A program made the position numbers and the translations under genes. Below are positions 10,501 to 17,829 of a stretch of 64,000 bases of DNA, in pieces (within the stretch, counting starts at the first letter, position 1; the number at the start of each line of letters is the position of its first letter). Source of the stretch: Pseudarthrobacter sulfonivorans (GTDB taxonomy: Bacteria; Actinomycetota; Actinomycetes; Actinomycetales; Micrococcaceae); assembly GCF_024391045.1 (NCBI RefSeq), contig NZ_JANFCZ010000014.1, positions 32,352-96,351 of the forward strand. The letters run 5' to 3'. The notes under the pieces are model-generated. The model saw only the letters and a program-made list of their open reading frames with translations. It was not told the DNA's origin and made no database searches.

Positions 10501-10765
10501 AACCGCCGCGCGCAAGTTCAACGCAGCTGGGGCAGGTTCCGCAGGGAGTGTCCGTGGGGCCCTGGGCGCAGTTCAGGCAGCGGGCCAGGATCCTGGCGGA
10601 CGTGGTCTTGCCGCAGCCGCGGGGACCGGAGAAAAGGTAGGCGTGATTGACGCGGTTTTTACGCAGTGCCGTCATGAGCGGCTCCGTGACATGTTCCTGC
10701 CCAATAACGTCAGCGAAGGAGTCCGGACGGTATCTGCGGTACAGGGCGGTGGTTGTAACAGTCAC
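7505..10765 (-). CDS. dnaX: DNA polymerase III subunit gamma/tau
   Basis: The clamp-loader ATPase of 1086 residues. The AAA+ core has the P-loop GPRGCGKTT (residues 47-55), the zinc-binding cysteines near 63-81 (CLNCAQG, then CGTCPSC) and the DEAH Walker B box, followed by sensor and lid segments to about residue 370. From about 390 to 1040 the protein is mostly Ala/Pro/Ser-rich low complexity, broken by a folded segment near 570-650 (VEVLRRAWPEVLQTLSKIKR to VGIDCQITAVAG), which corresponds to tau domain IV/V. The last 40 residues (ESGVFGRAAVERILGGKLIEE) are again well ordered. The length is at the upper end for the family. The SRP RNA gene lies just upstream. Confidence 0.97.
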   Translation of the reverse strand: MTVTTTALYRRYRPDSFADVIGQEHVTEPLMTALRKNRVNHAYLFSGPRGCGKTTSARILARCLNCAQGPTDTPCGTCPSCVELARGGSGSLDVIEIDAASHGGVDDARDLRERATYAPVRDRYKIFIIDEAHMVTPAGFNALLKIVEEPPEHIKFIFATTEPDKVIGTIRSRTHHYPFRLVPPEPLMAYLELLCNRENVPVAPGVLSLVVRAGGGSVRDSLSVLDQLMAGAGANGLDYELAVALLGYTHASLLDDVVEAVAASDAGTVFKAVDRVIQTGHDPRRFVEDLLERFRDLIIVQAMPESAQVILRGMPADQIARLQNQAHNLGAAELSRAADVTNTALTEMTGATSPRLHLELLCARILLPSSEQTERGIAARIDRVERRLNYGGNADAGAATPAGTAVPAAPVQAAPVSAAPDQAVPAPAPEVPASPAPAARPSATSAPAASAPEVPAQAAAAQASPVPAAAASSILSAPESSAPASPPAAQPGSGLAGQHAAGANDGRTPLTPPRVSTNDWPVDESAGTRPPAAPQQRPAPSAPSVPAGPASPAGPVGPAGPAATGDVEVLRRAWPEVLQTLSKIKRSTWALVEPNAQVGAFDGQVLTLAFTTSGLAGAFGRADHSENLRQAIHKTVGIDCQITAVAGAANSSASSEPNPKAPASPQPPHSTPSSADVAWGLAPAASAAAPPAYTAPPTHVAAPAEAAPSADTAPVTEAAPVAYAPPTAAPAATQAAPPSVGPASHKPVDNALAEEPRREQVPGPQVQPRPTEPDAGSYAYSDDGWGPPRDEDAPPLEEEPPMDWDPSAPAEPRRTAAKSVPAGVQPGAAAHRTGKQPAAKGARPQAAVSTPPVAGAAAVTPPADTSHDPWGRAVEQAPGVWVIGTEPNVGKRPATSGAEETVAAPAPDYEPATAQVPPAAVSTQSAADASWGLPPAAPSRPLGDPAGAAREPGGPASHPAAPVPDAAGHGRAEVREYAMASSAPVQPVAAAVAPAPLQPARATSASAAQARQSLYQRLSNSPEAEAGRAKAPARAETATYVQDIPSADDETIEESGVFGRAAVERILGGKLIEERSPDGTPIVPRF

Positions 10766-10833
10766 GGAAAAACCCTACCAATCCGGGCCGACATTCAGTC
10801 CCTCGCGGGCGGTCGCCCTGTGGGCAATAGTAA

Positions 10834-10922
10834 AGACCCCCCATGCACCCGCCAGAGCCCGTTTACCCTTGCTACCTTCCGGTCCTGGGGGAGTTCAACA
10901 GGATGACGCCACATGAGGGGCC
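10834..10922 (-). ncRNA. ffs: 4.5S-type signal recognition particle RNA
   Basis: Read on the minus strand, this contains the universal SRP core: AGGACCGGAAGGTAGCAAGG, the conserved GGAA apical loop and internal loop that bind Ffh. The 5' end (GGCCCCUCAUG) pairs over 11 bp with the 3' end (CAUGGGGGGUC) when G-U pairs are allowed, giving the long rod of the small bacterial form (about 88 nt). A short U stretch follows the 3' end. Its position directly upstream of dnaX-recR is the classical one in Gram-positives. Confidence 0.93.
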
Positions 10923-10929
10923 GCAGATA

Positions 10930-10959
10930 ACTTTACCCGAACTTTTGGTGTGGCTCGAA
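10930..10959 (-). promoter_or_regulatory. promoter candidate for the SRP RNA
   Basis: On the minus strand a -10-like TAAAGT (10935-10930) lies 7-8 nt before the predicted RNA 5' end, and TTCGAG (10959-10954) sits 18 nt upstream as a weak -35. Called from position and similarity to the sigma-70 consensus only. Confidence 0.4.
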
Positions 10960-11014
10960 CCGGCCCCGGCGGGTGGCCGGTTTGCCGGGCTCTCCCCCTG
11001 AGGGTGGCCAGTTC

Positions 11015-11034
11015 ACCCGGGCCCGGGCCCGGGT
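11015..11034. repeat. 20-bp perfect GC palindrome
   Basis: Three consecutive CCCGGG words with a final base on each side form a perfect 20-bp self-complementary sequence. It starts 13 nt beyond the stop of the minus-strand gene at 11047, so it may form a cruciform or part of a 3' hairpin. No U-tract follows. Confidence 0.6.
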
Positions 11035-11046
11035 ACGGTGCACGCG

Positions 11047-11373
11047 TCACTGTCGCCAGCCGTTGACGGGCCAGGTCATAAAGGCAGGTTCCTCGTAGGG
11101 GTGGGCGGCGCGCAGGGCCAGCACCACGCCGTCGAGCATCCCTTCCTCCACAACGCACTCGATCCGCAGCTCCGGCACCCGTTCGCCCGACCCAACCTTA
11201 CCGACGAAGGGCTCGGCGCCCGGCAGCGGGGTAAACCGGCCGGTTCCCGGGGCCACAAAAGAGCAATGGGAGTAGTTTCCTAACCTGCCCGCGCCGGCAT
11301 CGCCGATGGCCCGGAGCAGCGCCTCAGCGTGGGCCTCCGGTACGTACACCACCAGGGCGTGCAGCTGTGTCAT
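11047..11373 (-). CDS. stand-alone NIF3/YqfO middle-domain protein
   Basis: A 108-residue protein matching the CutA1-like insert domain of the NIF3/YqfO family: LVVYVPEAHAEALLRAIGDAGAGRLGNYSHCSF, the GTGRFTPLPGAEPFVG segment, RIECVVEEGMLDGVVLALRAAHPYEEPAF. In full-length YqfO this domain sits between two halves of a dimetal hydrolase; here it is encoded alone, which is common in bacteria, and its function is unknown. The start at 11373 was chosen because homology begins there and AGGA precedes it at good spacing; the open frame continues 50 codons upstream without similarity. Confidence 0.85.
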   Translation of the reverse strand: MTQLHALVVYVPEAHAEALLRAIGDAGAGRLGNYSHCSFVAPGTGRFTPLPGAEPFVGKVGSGERVPELRIECVVEEGMLDGVVLALRAAHPYEEPAFMTWPVNGWRQ

Positions 11374-11443
11374 GGCTTCATCCTGCCAGCGCCAGCGGAA
11401 ATGAGGGCAATTTTCGTTGCTTATCCGGCGGACAAGGCCGATC

Positions 11444-11536
11444 ATGGGTATGTACACCGATTGGGGCAATCTCAAGATTGTGAGCTGCGGGGCCTGGCTG
11501 GAGGGCCGGACCCGGCAGCTCAACGGTGTTCCGTAG
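11444..11536 (+). CDS. possible 30-residue peptide
   Basis: A short frame starting ATGGGTATGTAC and ending TAG encodes a 30-residue peptide beginning MGMYTDWGNLKIVSCGAW. Most third codon positions are G or C, as in real genes here, but no clear Shine-Dalgarno is present. It lies between the divergent NIF3-domain gene and tRNA-Ser. I do not recognise it. A weak call, recorded because the codon pattern is better than expected for intergenic DNA. Confidence 0.2.
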   Translation: MGMYTDWGNLKIVSCGAWLEGRTRQLNGVP

Positions 11537-11602
11537 GAATGGGCGCATTGGGGGCGTCCATTTTGACGTTAACGGACGCTCGCGGAGGCCGGCCGGGCCC
11601 GA

Positions 11603-11632
11603 TTGGGAGATGCTGGAATGTTCAGGTAGTCT
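11603..11632 (+). promoter_or_regulatory. promoter candidate for tRNA-Ser
   Basis: TTGGGA (11603-11608) and TAGTCT (11627-11632) are separated by 18 nt and lie about 30 nt before the mature tRNA 5' end. The -10 overlaps an imperfect dyad, CAGGTA-GTCTAG-TACCTG (11623-11640). Confidence 0.45.
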
Positions 11633-11660
11633 AGTACCTGCTTTTGATTCAGAAGCAGCT

Positions 11661-11748
11661 GGAGAATTCGCCTAGCGGCCTATGGCGCACGCCTGGAACG
11701 CGTGTTGGGTTAACGCCCTCGGGGGTTCAAATCCCCCATTCTCCGCCA
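11661..11748 (+). tRNA. tRNA-Ser (anticodon GGA)
   Basis: An 88-nt class II tRNA with encoded CCA. The acceptor GGAGAAT pairs with ATTCTCC; the anticodon stem CACGC/GCGTG encloses the loop CTGGAAC, giving anticodon GGA (Ser, codons UCC/UCU). A long variable arm follows, then the T arm GGGGG-TTCAAAT-CCCCC. It reads serine UCC/UCU codons. Confidence 0.96.
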
Positions 11749-11750
11749 AC

Positions 11751-11789
11751 CGAAAACCCGGTTCTGACCCAGTCAGGACCGGGTTTTCG
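11751..11789 (+). terminator. rho-independent terminator after tRNA-Ser
   Basis: An 18-bp stem (11751-11768 with 11772-11789, one G-U pair) starting CGAAAACCCGG with a 3-nt loop, and the sequence TTTTCGTTTT at its 3' side. It begins 2 nt after the tRNA CCA and can also end the convergent gene at 11803, because the left arm carries A residues. Confidence 0.85.
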
Positions 11790-11802
11790 TTTTCCCTTTC
11801 GG

Positions 11803-12771
11803 TCAGCTGTCCAGGTATCCGAGCCGGCGGAGCCGCGACCGGGCAGCCTGCTCGCTGGGTCCGGGGCCGCGACCCAGGGCAAAATGTACGACGCCGAGAG
11901 TCACCTTCGTCGCCAGCCTCACCGGGAGCGGGAAGGGCCCCAGCCGCGGAATCTTCAGTCCCAGCATCTGGCGGTAGTGCGGTTCCAGGCTATAGACGGC
12001 GCCGGCGAAGACGATCCGGTAGCCTGGCCGCAGTAAGGGGTGCAGGGGCGGGTTGCGGATGAAACCGACGGTCTCGGCGACCCGGCTATCCGCCAGCAAA
12101 TCGCCGTTACGGTAGTAGTTGTCCAGTTGCCGCCGCATCTCCGCAACGGTGAGGGGCGGATCCAGCACTCCCATCAGTCGTCCGGCCTGGGCCCATTCCC
12201 GCACATACGCATCAGGTCCGCCCGGGATGCTGCCGCCCCAGATCTCATGGGAGGTGACGAACGCGTCAACGAACGCAAGGTGAACCCACCGTGCCAGTTC
12301 GGGATCGTTGGCCGAGTAGGAATGCACGGAGCCGTCCCGGTCGCTGTAAATGCCCTGGACCGGCGCGTGCAGGCGCCGCACCCGCGCCGATGCTTCTTCG
12401 GCCGCGGCAGTCGAGCCGTACGTGACAGTGAAGATCCACTGGATGGTCCGGGCCAGCCTCCGGAGCGGATCTGCCCGGAAGTCGGAGTGCTCATGGACGC
12501 CGGCCAGGGCGGCGGGGTGCAGCGACTGCATAAGCAGCGCCCGGATGCCGGCCACAATGGGGGTCATTGACCCGTGCACTGCCCAGACAGCTGACCCCGG
12601 AAGGTGATAGCCGGCGTCGTTCCCCTCCGCCAACCGGGGTACCCACTCGGGCAGGGCGTCCGCACTTCCGGTGAAGACGCGCTTCAGTTCGCCCTGCCAT
12701 TCCCTGAGGAAATTGCGCATGAAACCATTCTTGCCCATGGCCGGGCGGAGAGGGGTTGCCGCAGAATCCAC
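11803..12771 (-). CDS. oxygenase MpaB/DUF2236 family protein
   Basis: A 322-residue protein of the latex-clearing-protein-like (DUF2236, MpaB) superfamily. Matching blocks are GSAVWAVHGSMTPIVAGIRALLMQ, HPAALAGVHEHSDF, then WIFTVTYGST, VRRLHAPVQGI, and the heme-region-like WVHLAFVDAFVTSH. Characterised members are b-type-heme oxygenases of rubber or of mycophenolic acid precursors; the substrate here is unknown. The GTG start at 12771 has TGAGGA 6 nt upstream, better than the in-frame ATGs at 12738 and 12720. It is divergent from the M23 peptidase gene. Confidence 0.85.
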   Translation of the reverse strand: MDSAATPLRPAMGKNGFMRNFLREWQGELKRVFTGSADALPEWVPRLAEGNDAGYHLPGSAVWAVHGSMTPIVAGIRALLMQSLHPAALAGVHEHSDFRADPLRRLARTIQWIFTVTYGSTAAAEEASARVRRLHAPVQGIYSDRDGSVHSYSANDPELARWVHLAFVDAFVTSHEIWGGSIPGGPDAYVREWAQAGRLMGVLDPPLTVAEMRRQLDNYYRNGDLLADSRVAETVGFIRNPPLHPLLRPGYRIVFAGAVYSLEPHYRQMLGLKIPRLGPFPLPVRLATKVTLGVVHFALGRGPGPSEQAARSRLRRLGYLDS

Positions 12772-12831
12772 AAGTATTCCTCAAGGTCTGGGCAAGGGGT
12801 TCACAGCCCGGGGGTTGTGTGGTCCCATGGG

Positions 12832-14400
12832 ATGGAAAGCTCGTCCGGATTGGGGTCTGACGGGCCAACCGGGAGTCAGCGAGTGGGAAATCATTGGGGT
12901 TCCGGCCGGGACAAGAAGTCTCCAGGCGCCTGCGCGACGGCGGCGCGCGCCCTGGCAGCCGGCGCGGCCATCGTTGCGGCTGCTTTTGCACTTGGAATGC
13001 CTGCCGTCCCGGCACTGCAAACCGGCAGCGCTGCGGCGCATACCGTCACCGACCAGGTGGGCGGCTCCGCCCTGAATCCCGCCATCCTCACAGACGGCAG
13101 GTCCCTGGTCCCGTTCGGCCGCACCTTGGTCAGGACCATCGCAAAGGACGGCAAGGCTCCGCTGAATGTGGCCTCCGCCCAGCTGAAGCGGCCGCCTGAA
13201 GGCTCCCTGATGGCGCCCCTTGAAGCACTCACGGCGAGCTCGCCCTTCGGGTTCCGCGTCAGTCCCATCACGGGCCAAACGGGGGACTTCCACCTGGGCC
13301 AGGACTTTGCCGCGGCTTGCGGCACCAGGGTCTATGCCGCCGACAGCGGCGTGGTTCGGGCCGCCGGATGGCATCCCTGGGGCGGTGGCAACCGCGTGGA
13401 AATTGACCACGGCAACGGGCTGATCACCACTTACAACCACCTGGAGGCCATCGCCGTCCGGACAGGGGACTCGGTGCAGGTGGGCCAGGTCATCGCACGG
13501 GTGGGAACCACCGGGTGGTCCACGGGATGCCACCTGCATTTTGAGACCATCCTCGACGGCGTACACACCAATCCACTGGACTGGACGCTCCTGCCGATCC
13601 ATCAGGTGGACACGCTGGCGGACATCCCCATGATCAGTTACGAGGGCAAGGCCGCGGACGGGGCCACAGCCCAGCGCTGGGCCATCCCGGTTGCCACGGA
13701 CAACAGCCACACCGTCCTCCATGGGGAAGACGAACTGCCGGCACCCCCTGCCGGGACGCCCAGCGTCCCGGCGACGGGAACCGCCACGCCAACGCCAACG
13801 CCGTCTCCGTCGACCACCGCCCCGGCGACGGGATCCGCGACAGGTTCGGCACCGCCGACGTCGTCGGGTACCGCACCGCCGACTAGTACGCCCTCTGGCA
13901 CTGCCACGCCGTCTGGCTCCCCGTCGGGTACTGCCACGCCGACTGGTTCGCCGACGGGTACTGCCACGCCGACTGGTTCCCCGACAGGTTCGGCGCCGCC
14001 GACATCGTCGGGTACCGCACCTGCGACTGGGACGCCGTCGACGGGAACCACCGCGCCGGCCACTGGTACAGCACCACCGGCCACTACAGCGCCGCCCCCG
14101 CCTGCCACGACGGCAGCGCCTGCACCGCCGCCTCCTGCCACGACGGCAGCGCCTGCACCGCCGCCTCCTGCCACGACGGCAGCGCCTGCACCGCCGCCTC
14201 CTGCCACGACGGCAGCGCCTGCACCGCCGCCTCCTGCCACGACGCCAGCGCCCGCACCGCCGCCTCCTGCCACGACGGCAGCGCCCGCACCGCCGCCTGC
14301 CACGACTGTGGCACCCGCGCCCGCAACACCGGCGGCGCCAACGCCCGCCGCTCCGACCGGCACAACAACAACCCCGGAGCCCGCCCCAAGGAAACCCTGA
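12832..14400 (+). CDS. secreted M23 family peptidase with repetitive Pro/Thr tail
   Basis: A 522-residue secreted peptidoglycan endopeptidase. After a polar N-terminus, a signal segment (ALAAGAAIVAAAFALGMPAVPA) is followed by an M23/LytM domain: HLGQD (zinc ligands His and Asp), then VEIDHGNGLITTYNHLEA, and HLHFE near residue 240. This class cuts peptide cross-links in the wall. The last 210 residues are Thr/Pro/Ala/Ser low complexity, including six 11-residue repeats, probably a wall-spanning stalk. ATG 12832 is used here; a GTG at 12883 preceded by GGGAG is an equally good start and keeps the signal peptide. No sortase motif is visible. Confidence 0.88.
   Translation: MESSSGLGSDGPTGSQRVGNHWGSGRDKKSPGACATAARALAAGAAIVAAAFALGMPAVPALQTGSAAAHTVTDQVGGSALNPAILTDGRSLVPFGRTLVRTIAKDGKAPLNVASAQLKRPPEGSLMAPLEALTASSPFGFRVSPITGQTGDFHLGQDFAAACGTRVYAADSGVVRAAGWHPWGGGNRVEIDHGNGLITTYNHLEAIAVRTGDSVQVGQVIARVGTTGWSTGCHLHFETILDGVHTNPLDWTLLPIHQVDTLADIPMISYEGKAADGATAQRWAIPVATDNSHTVLHGEDELPAPPAGTPSVPATGTATPTPTPSPSTTAPATGSATGSAPPTSSGTAPPTSTPSGTATPSGSPSGTATPTGSPTGTATPTGSPTGSAPPTSSGTAPATGTPSTGTTAPATGTAPPATTAPPPPATTAAPAPPPPATTAAPAPPPPATTAAPAPPPPATTAAPAPPPPATTPAPAPPPPATTAAPAPPPATTVAPAPATPAAPTPAAPTGTTTTPEPAPRKP
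14104..14301 (+). repeat. 33-bp coding tandem repeat, six units
   Basis: Units of 33 bp beginning GCCACGACGGCAGC start at 14104, 14137, 14170, 14203, 14236 and 14269. The first four are identical or nearly so; the fifth and sixth carry single-base changes. They encode the 11-residue ATTAAPAPPPP unit of the peptidase tail. Such arrays vary in copy number by slippage. Confidence 0.95.
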
Positions 14401-14482
14401 CAGAAAACTCTCAGCGTGAGCCCGTACTCTTGATGGTTGGCAACGAATCACCTGCATGACCAACCTCTCGAAGGACGGCGCT

Positions 14483-15004
14483 GTGACCTCTCTGTACACC
14501 ATCCCGCTGACGCTCAACGACGGCACCCGGACCGACTTCGGCCGGTTCAAGGGAGACGTGGTGATGGTGGTCAATGTGGCGTCGCAATGCGGACTGACGC
14601 CGCAATACGCCGGGCTCGAAACCCTCTTTGAGAAATTCCGGGACCGCGGTTTCCAGATCCTCGGGGTGCCGTGCAACCAGTTCGCCGGCCAGGAGCCCGG
14701 CACTGACAGCGAGATCGCGGAGTTCTGCGAGCGGAACTTCGGTGTTTCCTTCCCGCTGACGGCCAAGGCCAACGTGCGGGGCAAGGACCAGCATCCGCTC
14801 TACGGAGAGCTGACCAAATTCAAGACCAGCGTGCTGCCCGGCCTGGTGAAGTGGAACTTTGAAAAGTTCCTGATTAGCCGTGCGGGCGAGGTGGTGGCAC
14901 GCTTCGCCCCCACCGTCGAGCCCGACTCCGCCGAAGTCCTTCAGGCCATTGAGCAGGCCCTGGCCGAATTAAATGAACCGAAGTCACCCCACGTCATTCC
15001 GTAG
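14483..15004 (+). CDS. glutathione peroxidase-family thiol peroxidase
   Basis: A 173-residue peroxidase. The peroxidatic Cys36 lies in NVASQCGLTPQY, with the GVPCNQFAGQEPG glutamine block and the KWNFEKFLI tryptophan block completing the catalytic triad. In actinobacteria, which lack glutathione, these enzymes normally use thioredoxin. The GTG start at 14483 follows GAAGGA at 7 nt and gives the usual N-terminus TSLYTIPLTLNDG; an ATG 27 nt upstream has no Shine-Dalgarno. Confidence 0.93.
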   Translation: MTSLYTIPLTLNDGTRTDFGRFKGDVVMVVNVASQCGLTPQYAGLETLFEKFRDRGFQILGVPCNQFAGQEPGTDSEIAEFCERNFGVSFPLTAKANVRGKDQHPLYGELTKFKTSVLPGLVKWNFEKFLISRAGEVVARFAPTVEPDSAEVLQAIEQALAELNEPKSPHVIP

Positions 15005-15132
15005 CGGAAATCTTCTGCTTTTTTCCAACTTGCCCGCGCAAATTTACCCAAACTTTCCCCAATATCTGGTTTGATAAAGGTTACTGAAGGGTAGAAGGGA
15101 AACGCCGTTTCCCACCAACCACAGAGGCAGCA

Positions 15133-16062
15133 ATGAAGCACATCGAGGCCGAACATCCCCGGCCACGCCACTTCCTTCTCCACCTGAGCGACCCCCACCT
15201 GATGGGAGGTCCAGATCCCCTTTACGGCGCAGTTGACAGCGAATCCAAGCTCATTCAGCTTTTCGATGAGGTCCGGGCCTCAGGGGCACGGCCCGAGGCC
15301 GTGATCTTCACCGGTGACCTGGCGGATGAAGGCCACCCGGAGGCCTACGCCAAGCTGCGGGCCATTGTCGATCCGGCCTGCGAAGACCTGGGCGCCCAGG
15401 TCATCTGGGCCATGGGAAACCACGACAACCGGGCCAACTTCCGGACCGGTCTACTGGACCAGCCCGCCAGCGATGCACCCGTGGACCACAGCTACTTCAT
15501 CAACGGCCTGCGCGTGATCACACTGGACACCACGGTGCCTGGCTACCACCACGGCGAGCTGAGCGACTCGCAGCTGGAGTGGCTGGCCCGTGAGCTGGAG
15601 ACACCTGCCCCCGACGGCACCATCCTCGCGCTCCACCATCCGCCGGTCCCGTCCGTCCTGGACCTCGCCGTCCTGGTGGAACTGCGCGACCAGGCAAGCC
15701 TTGCCGCCGTGGTCCGCAACTCGGATGTCCGGACCATTCTGGCCGGGCACCTGCATTACTCAACCACCGCCACCTTCGCCGGGATTCCCGTGTCCGTGGC
15801 ATCAGCCACGTGCTACACCCAGGATCTCAACGTTGCAGTGGGGGGCACCCGTGGCCGGGATGGCGGGCAGGCATTCAACCTGGTGCACGTCTACGAACAC
15901 ACCATCGTCCACTCCGTGGTGCCGTTGGGCAGCGCGCCCACTGTGGGCGAGCATGTGACCGCCGAAATGACCGCGCAGCGCCTCGCAGCGGCCGGCATTA
16001 GCATCCCGGAGAAAGCAAAGGGCGCATCGCCCGCCAAGGTTCCCCTGGGCTTCGCTACCTAG
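15133..16062 (+). CDS. cpdA: CpdA-like metallophosphoesterase
   Basis: A 309-residue calcineurin-like phosphoesterase of the 3',5'-cyclic-nucleotide phosphodiesterase class. The metal-binding motifs are in order: LSDPHL (DxH), FTGDLADEG (GD), MGNHDNR (GNHD), LHHPPV, and AGHLHYS (GHxH). Expected to hydrolyse cAMP or similar phosphodiesters in the cytoplasm. The length is normal. An AGAGGCAGCA stretch precedes the ATG. It ends about 50 nt before the convergent Stealth gene, with no obvious hairpin between them. Confidence 0.88.
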   Translation: MKHIEAEHPRPRHFLLHLSDPHLMGGPDPLYGAVDSESKLIQLFDEVRASGARPEAVIFTGDLADEGHPEAYAKLRAIVDPACEDLGAQVIWAMGNHDNRANFRTGLLDQPASDAPVDHSYFINGLRVITLDTTVPGYHHGELSDSQLEWLARELETPAPDGTILALHHPPVPSVLDLAVLVELRDQASLAAVVRNSDVRTILAGHLHYSTTATFAGIPVSVASATCYTQDLNVAVGGTRGRDGGQAFNLVHVYEHTIVHSVVPLGSAPTVGEHVTAEMTAQRLAAAGISIPEKAKGASPAKVPLGFAT

Positions 16063-16114
16063 AGGCAGCCCGGGGCTGGGGTGCGGCCGTGATTCCAGAG
16101 CCACGGTTCCGGTG

Positions 16115-17635
16115 TCAGAGTTCCCAGGGCGCCTTGATCGGGTAGTACTTCTCCAGGAAGTCGGTCACCAGGTGGGCCCGCTCGTCCGCCGGGACTTCCG
16201 GGAAGCTGCCGTCGTTGAGGCAGAAGAAATCCATGTTCCGTTTGGACAGCAGCTTGGGCAGATAGTTCAGCCCGGCCCGCATGGTGGTGTCCACATAGCG
16301 CACCTTGGCAGCGGTCTGGGTGACTGCCCGGCCGGTGAGCAGCGCGTAGTAGTGGTAGAAGGAATTGGTCACCGAGATGTTGTCTGCGGCGCGGAACCTG
16401 CTGGCCGCTGTCTTCCGGAACTCCTCGGGGAACTCCTGCTCCATGGTGGCCACCACGCTGCGCCGCAGGGGAGCGGCCGTGTGCTCCAGGTGCCGGGTGG
16501 TGATCCGTCCAAAACGGTCCCAGAGCAGCTTTCGGTTCACACGTGCGGCGTTTTCGAAGCCGCTTCGCTCGGCGTCATTATCGCCCAGCCCGATCCGGGT
16601 CTCAGCCTCGATGAATTTGGTGATGCCGCCCGGTGTGAAGAACATGTCCGGGCCCACGGCGCGGCCGAAGAACATGTCATCGTTGGAGTAAAGGAAGTGC
16701 TCGGAGAGCCCCTCAATGTTGTGGAGCTGGCATTCCACAGCCTGCGAGTTGTGCGTCGGCAGGACTGACGGGTCCGCGAAGAACTCCTCGCTGCGCACGA
16801 TGGTCACCGACGGGTGCTCTGCCAGCCACTCCGGGGCGGGGGAGTCCGTGGCAATGAAGATGCGGCGGATCCAGGGCGCAAACATGTAGACGGAACGCAG
16901 CGCGTATTTGAGTTCGTTGATCTGCCGGAAGCGGGCTTCATGATCGTCGCCTTCGCCAAGGACAACACCCTGCTGCTGGGCGCGGCGGGCGGCAATGTAT
17001 TCCGGTGAGCTGCCGTCCACCCAGGAGAACACGAGATCGATGTCGAAGCTGATGTCGCTGGCATGGTCAGCGAACATGTTTTCAATGGTGGGCCACGTGT
17101 TGCCGTACCGCTCCACGGTTCCGCGGACGGCGTCCTGGGCGAGCATGGTCCGCCGGGTGAGGGAATTCTCGATGGGCAGGATGATCTGGTTGCCCTCGAA
17201 GCTCCAGAGTTCGATCTGGACGCCCGCGGACGAGCCGAACTCGAAGCCGCCGTCCGGTTCGACCCGAGGCCGGTACAAACGGAAGATGCGGGCCTGCCGG
17301 TTGGGGGAGAGCTCGCCGTCGGCCACCAGTACGGAGGACTTCTTCTTGGCGTCAACCGTCATGGAGTAGACGGGCTCGTTGCGGCAGGCTTCCACCAGGG
17401 CAGTCCGGAGTTTCTTGCGGTTCGCCCAGTCCAGGGCGATAACCGGGCGGTCGTTGTTTCCACGCACCAGCAGGTAGTCCAGGCCGGCGCCGGACAGCAC
17501 GTTGCGCAGGAACATCAGGTCCTCAACCATGGCCTGGTACGGCGTCCGGTTGTGGTTGATCAGGGCATAGCGGCCCTTGTGTCGGACCACGTCCTCGCGG
17601 TGCTTGAGCCGGGCCTCGGCAGCCGGAGACGTCAC
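16115..17635 (-). CDS. Stealth family sugar-phosphate transferase
   Basis: A 506-residue protein with the conserved regions of Stealth proteins (capsule or exopolysaccharide phosphotransferases): IDLVFSWVDGSSPEY (CR1), RFRQINELKYALRSVYMFAPWIRRIFIATD (CR2, split here by my reading), HNSQAVECQLHNIEGLSEHFLYSNDDMFF (CR3) and the C-terminal FCLNDGS block (CR4). These enzymes transfer hexose-1-phosphate to glycan acceptors. The N-terminal 200 residues form an extra domain. The GTG start at 17635 is the only conventional codon; coding-like sequence continues about 28 codons upstream to a stop with no ATG or GTG, so the true N-terminus is unsure. No other capsule genes adjoin it. Confidence 0.85.
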   Translation of the reverse strand: MTSPAAEARLKHREDVVRHKGRYALINHNRTPYQAMVEDLMFLRNVLSGAGLDYLLVRGNNDRPVIALDWANRKKLRTALVEACRNEPVYSMTVDAKKKSSVLVADGELSPNRQARIFRLYRPRVEPDGGFEFGSSAGVQIELWSFEGNQIILPIENSLTRRTMLAQDAVRGTVERYGNTWPTIENMFADHASDISFDIDLVFSWVDGSSPEYIAARRAQQQGVVLGEGDDHEARFRQINELKYALRSVYMFAPWIRRIFIATDSPAPEWLAEHPSVTIVRSEEFFADPSVLPTHNSQAVECQLHNIEGLSEHFLYSNDDMFFGRAVGPDMFFTPGGITKFIEAETRIGLGDNDAERSGFENAARVNRKLLWDRFGRITTRHLEHTAAPLRRSVVATMEQEFPEEFRKTAASRFRAADNISVTNSFYHYYALLTGRAVTQTAAKVRYVDTTMRAGLNYLPKLLSKRNMDFFCLNDGSFPEVPADERAHLVTDFLEKYYPIKAPWEL

Positions 17636-17829
17636 CTCCGCATGTGCGCGCGGTTCTACGGATGCCTGGCCGCCGTAGTAGATCTCTTCCTGGACAGGTG
17701 CTTCTGTAATGGTTGTCTCCGTCGCGGCTAATGGTAAGCGTTCTTATCTGAATAATAGCGCGGCGCCCAAAATTGCCCGCCGCGACTGAGGGGCGCATAG
17801 GTCGGACGGCCGCACGGCCCGGCAGCGGC

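Noticed and set aside
10600..10765. Programmed frameshift producing a short gamma form of DnaX
   Set aside because: No A-tract slippery sequence with a downstream hairpin was seen near the end of the ATPase core; the frame is continuous.
14104..14301. Regular 33-bp repeats suggestive of CRISPR
   Set aside because: No unique spacers; the units are contiguous and encode an in-frame Pro/Thr tail.
12781..14784. 667-codon minus-strand open frame rich in Arg/Cys repeats
   Set aside because: Antisense to the M23 peptidase repeats; long only because high GC removes stops.
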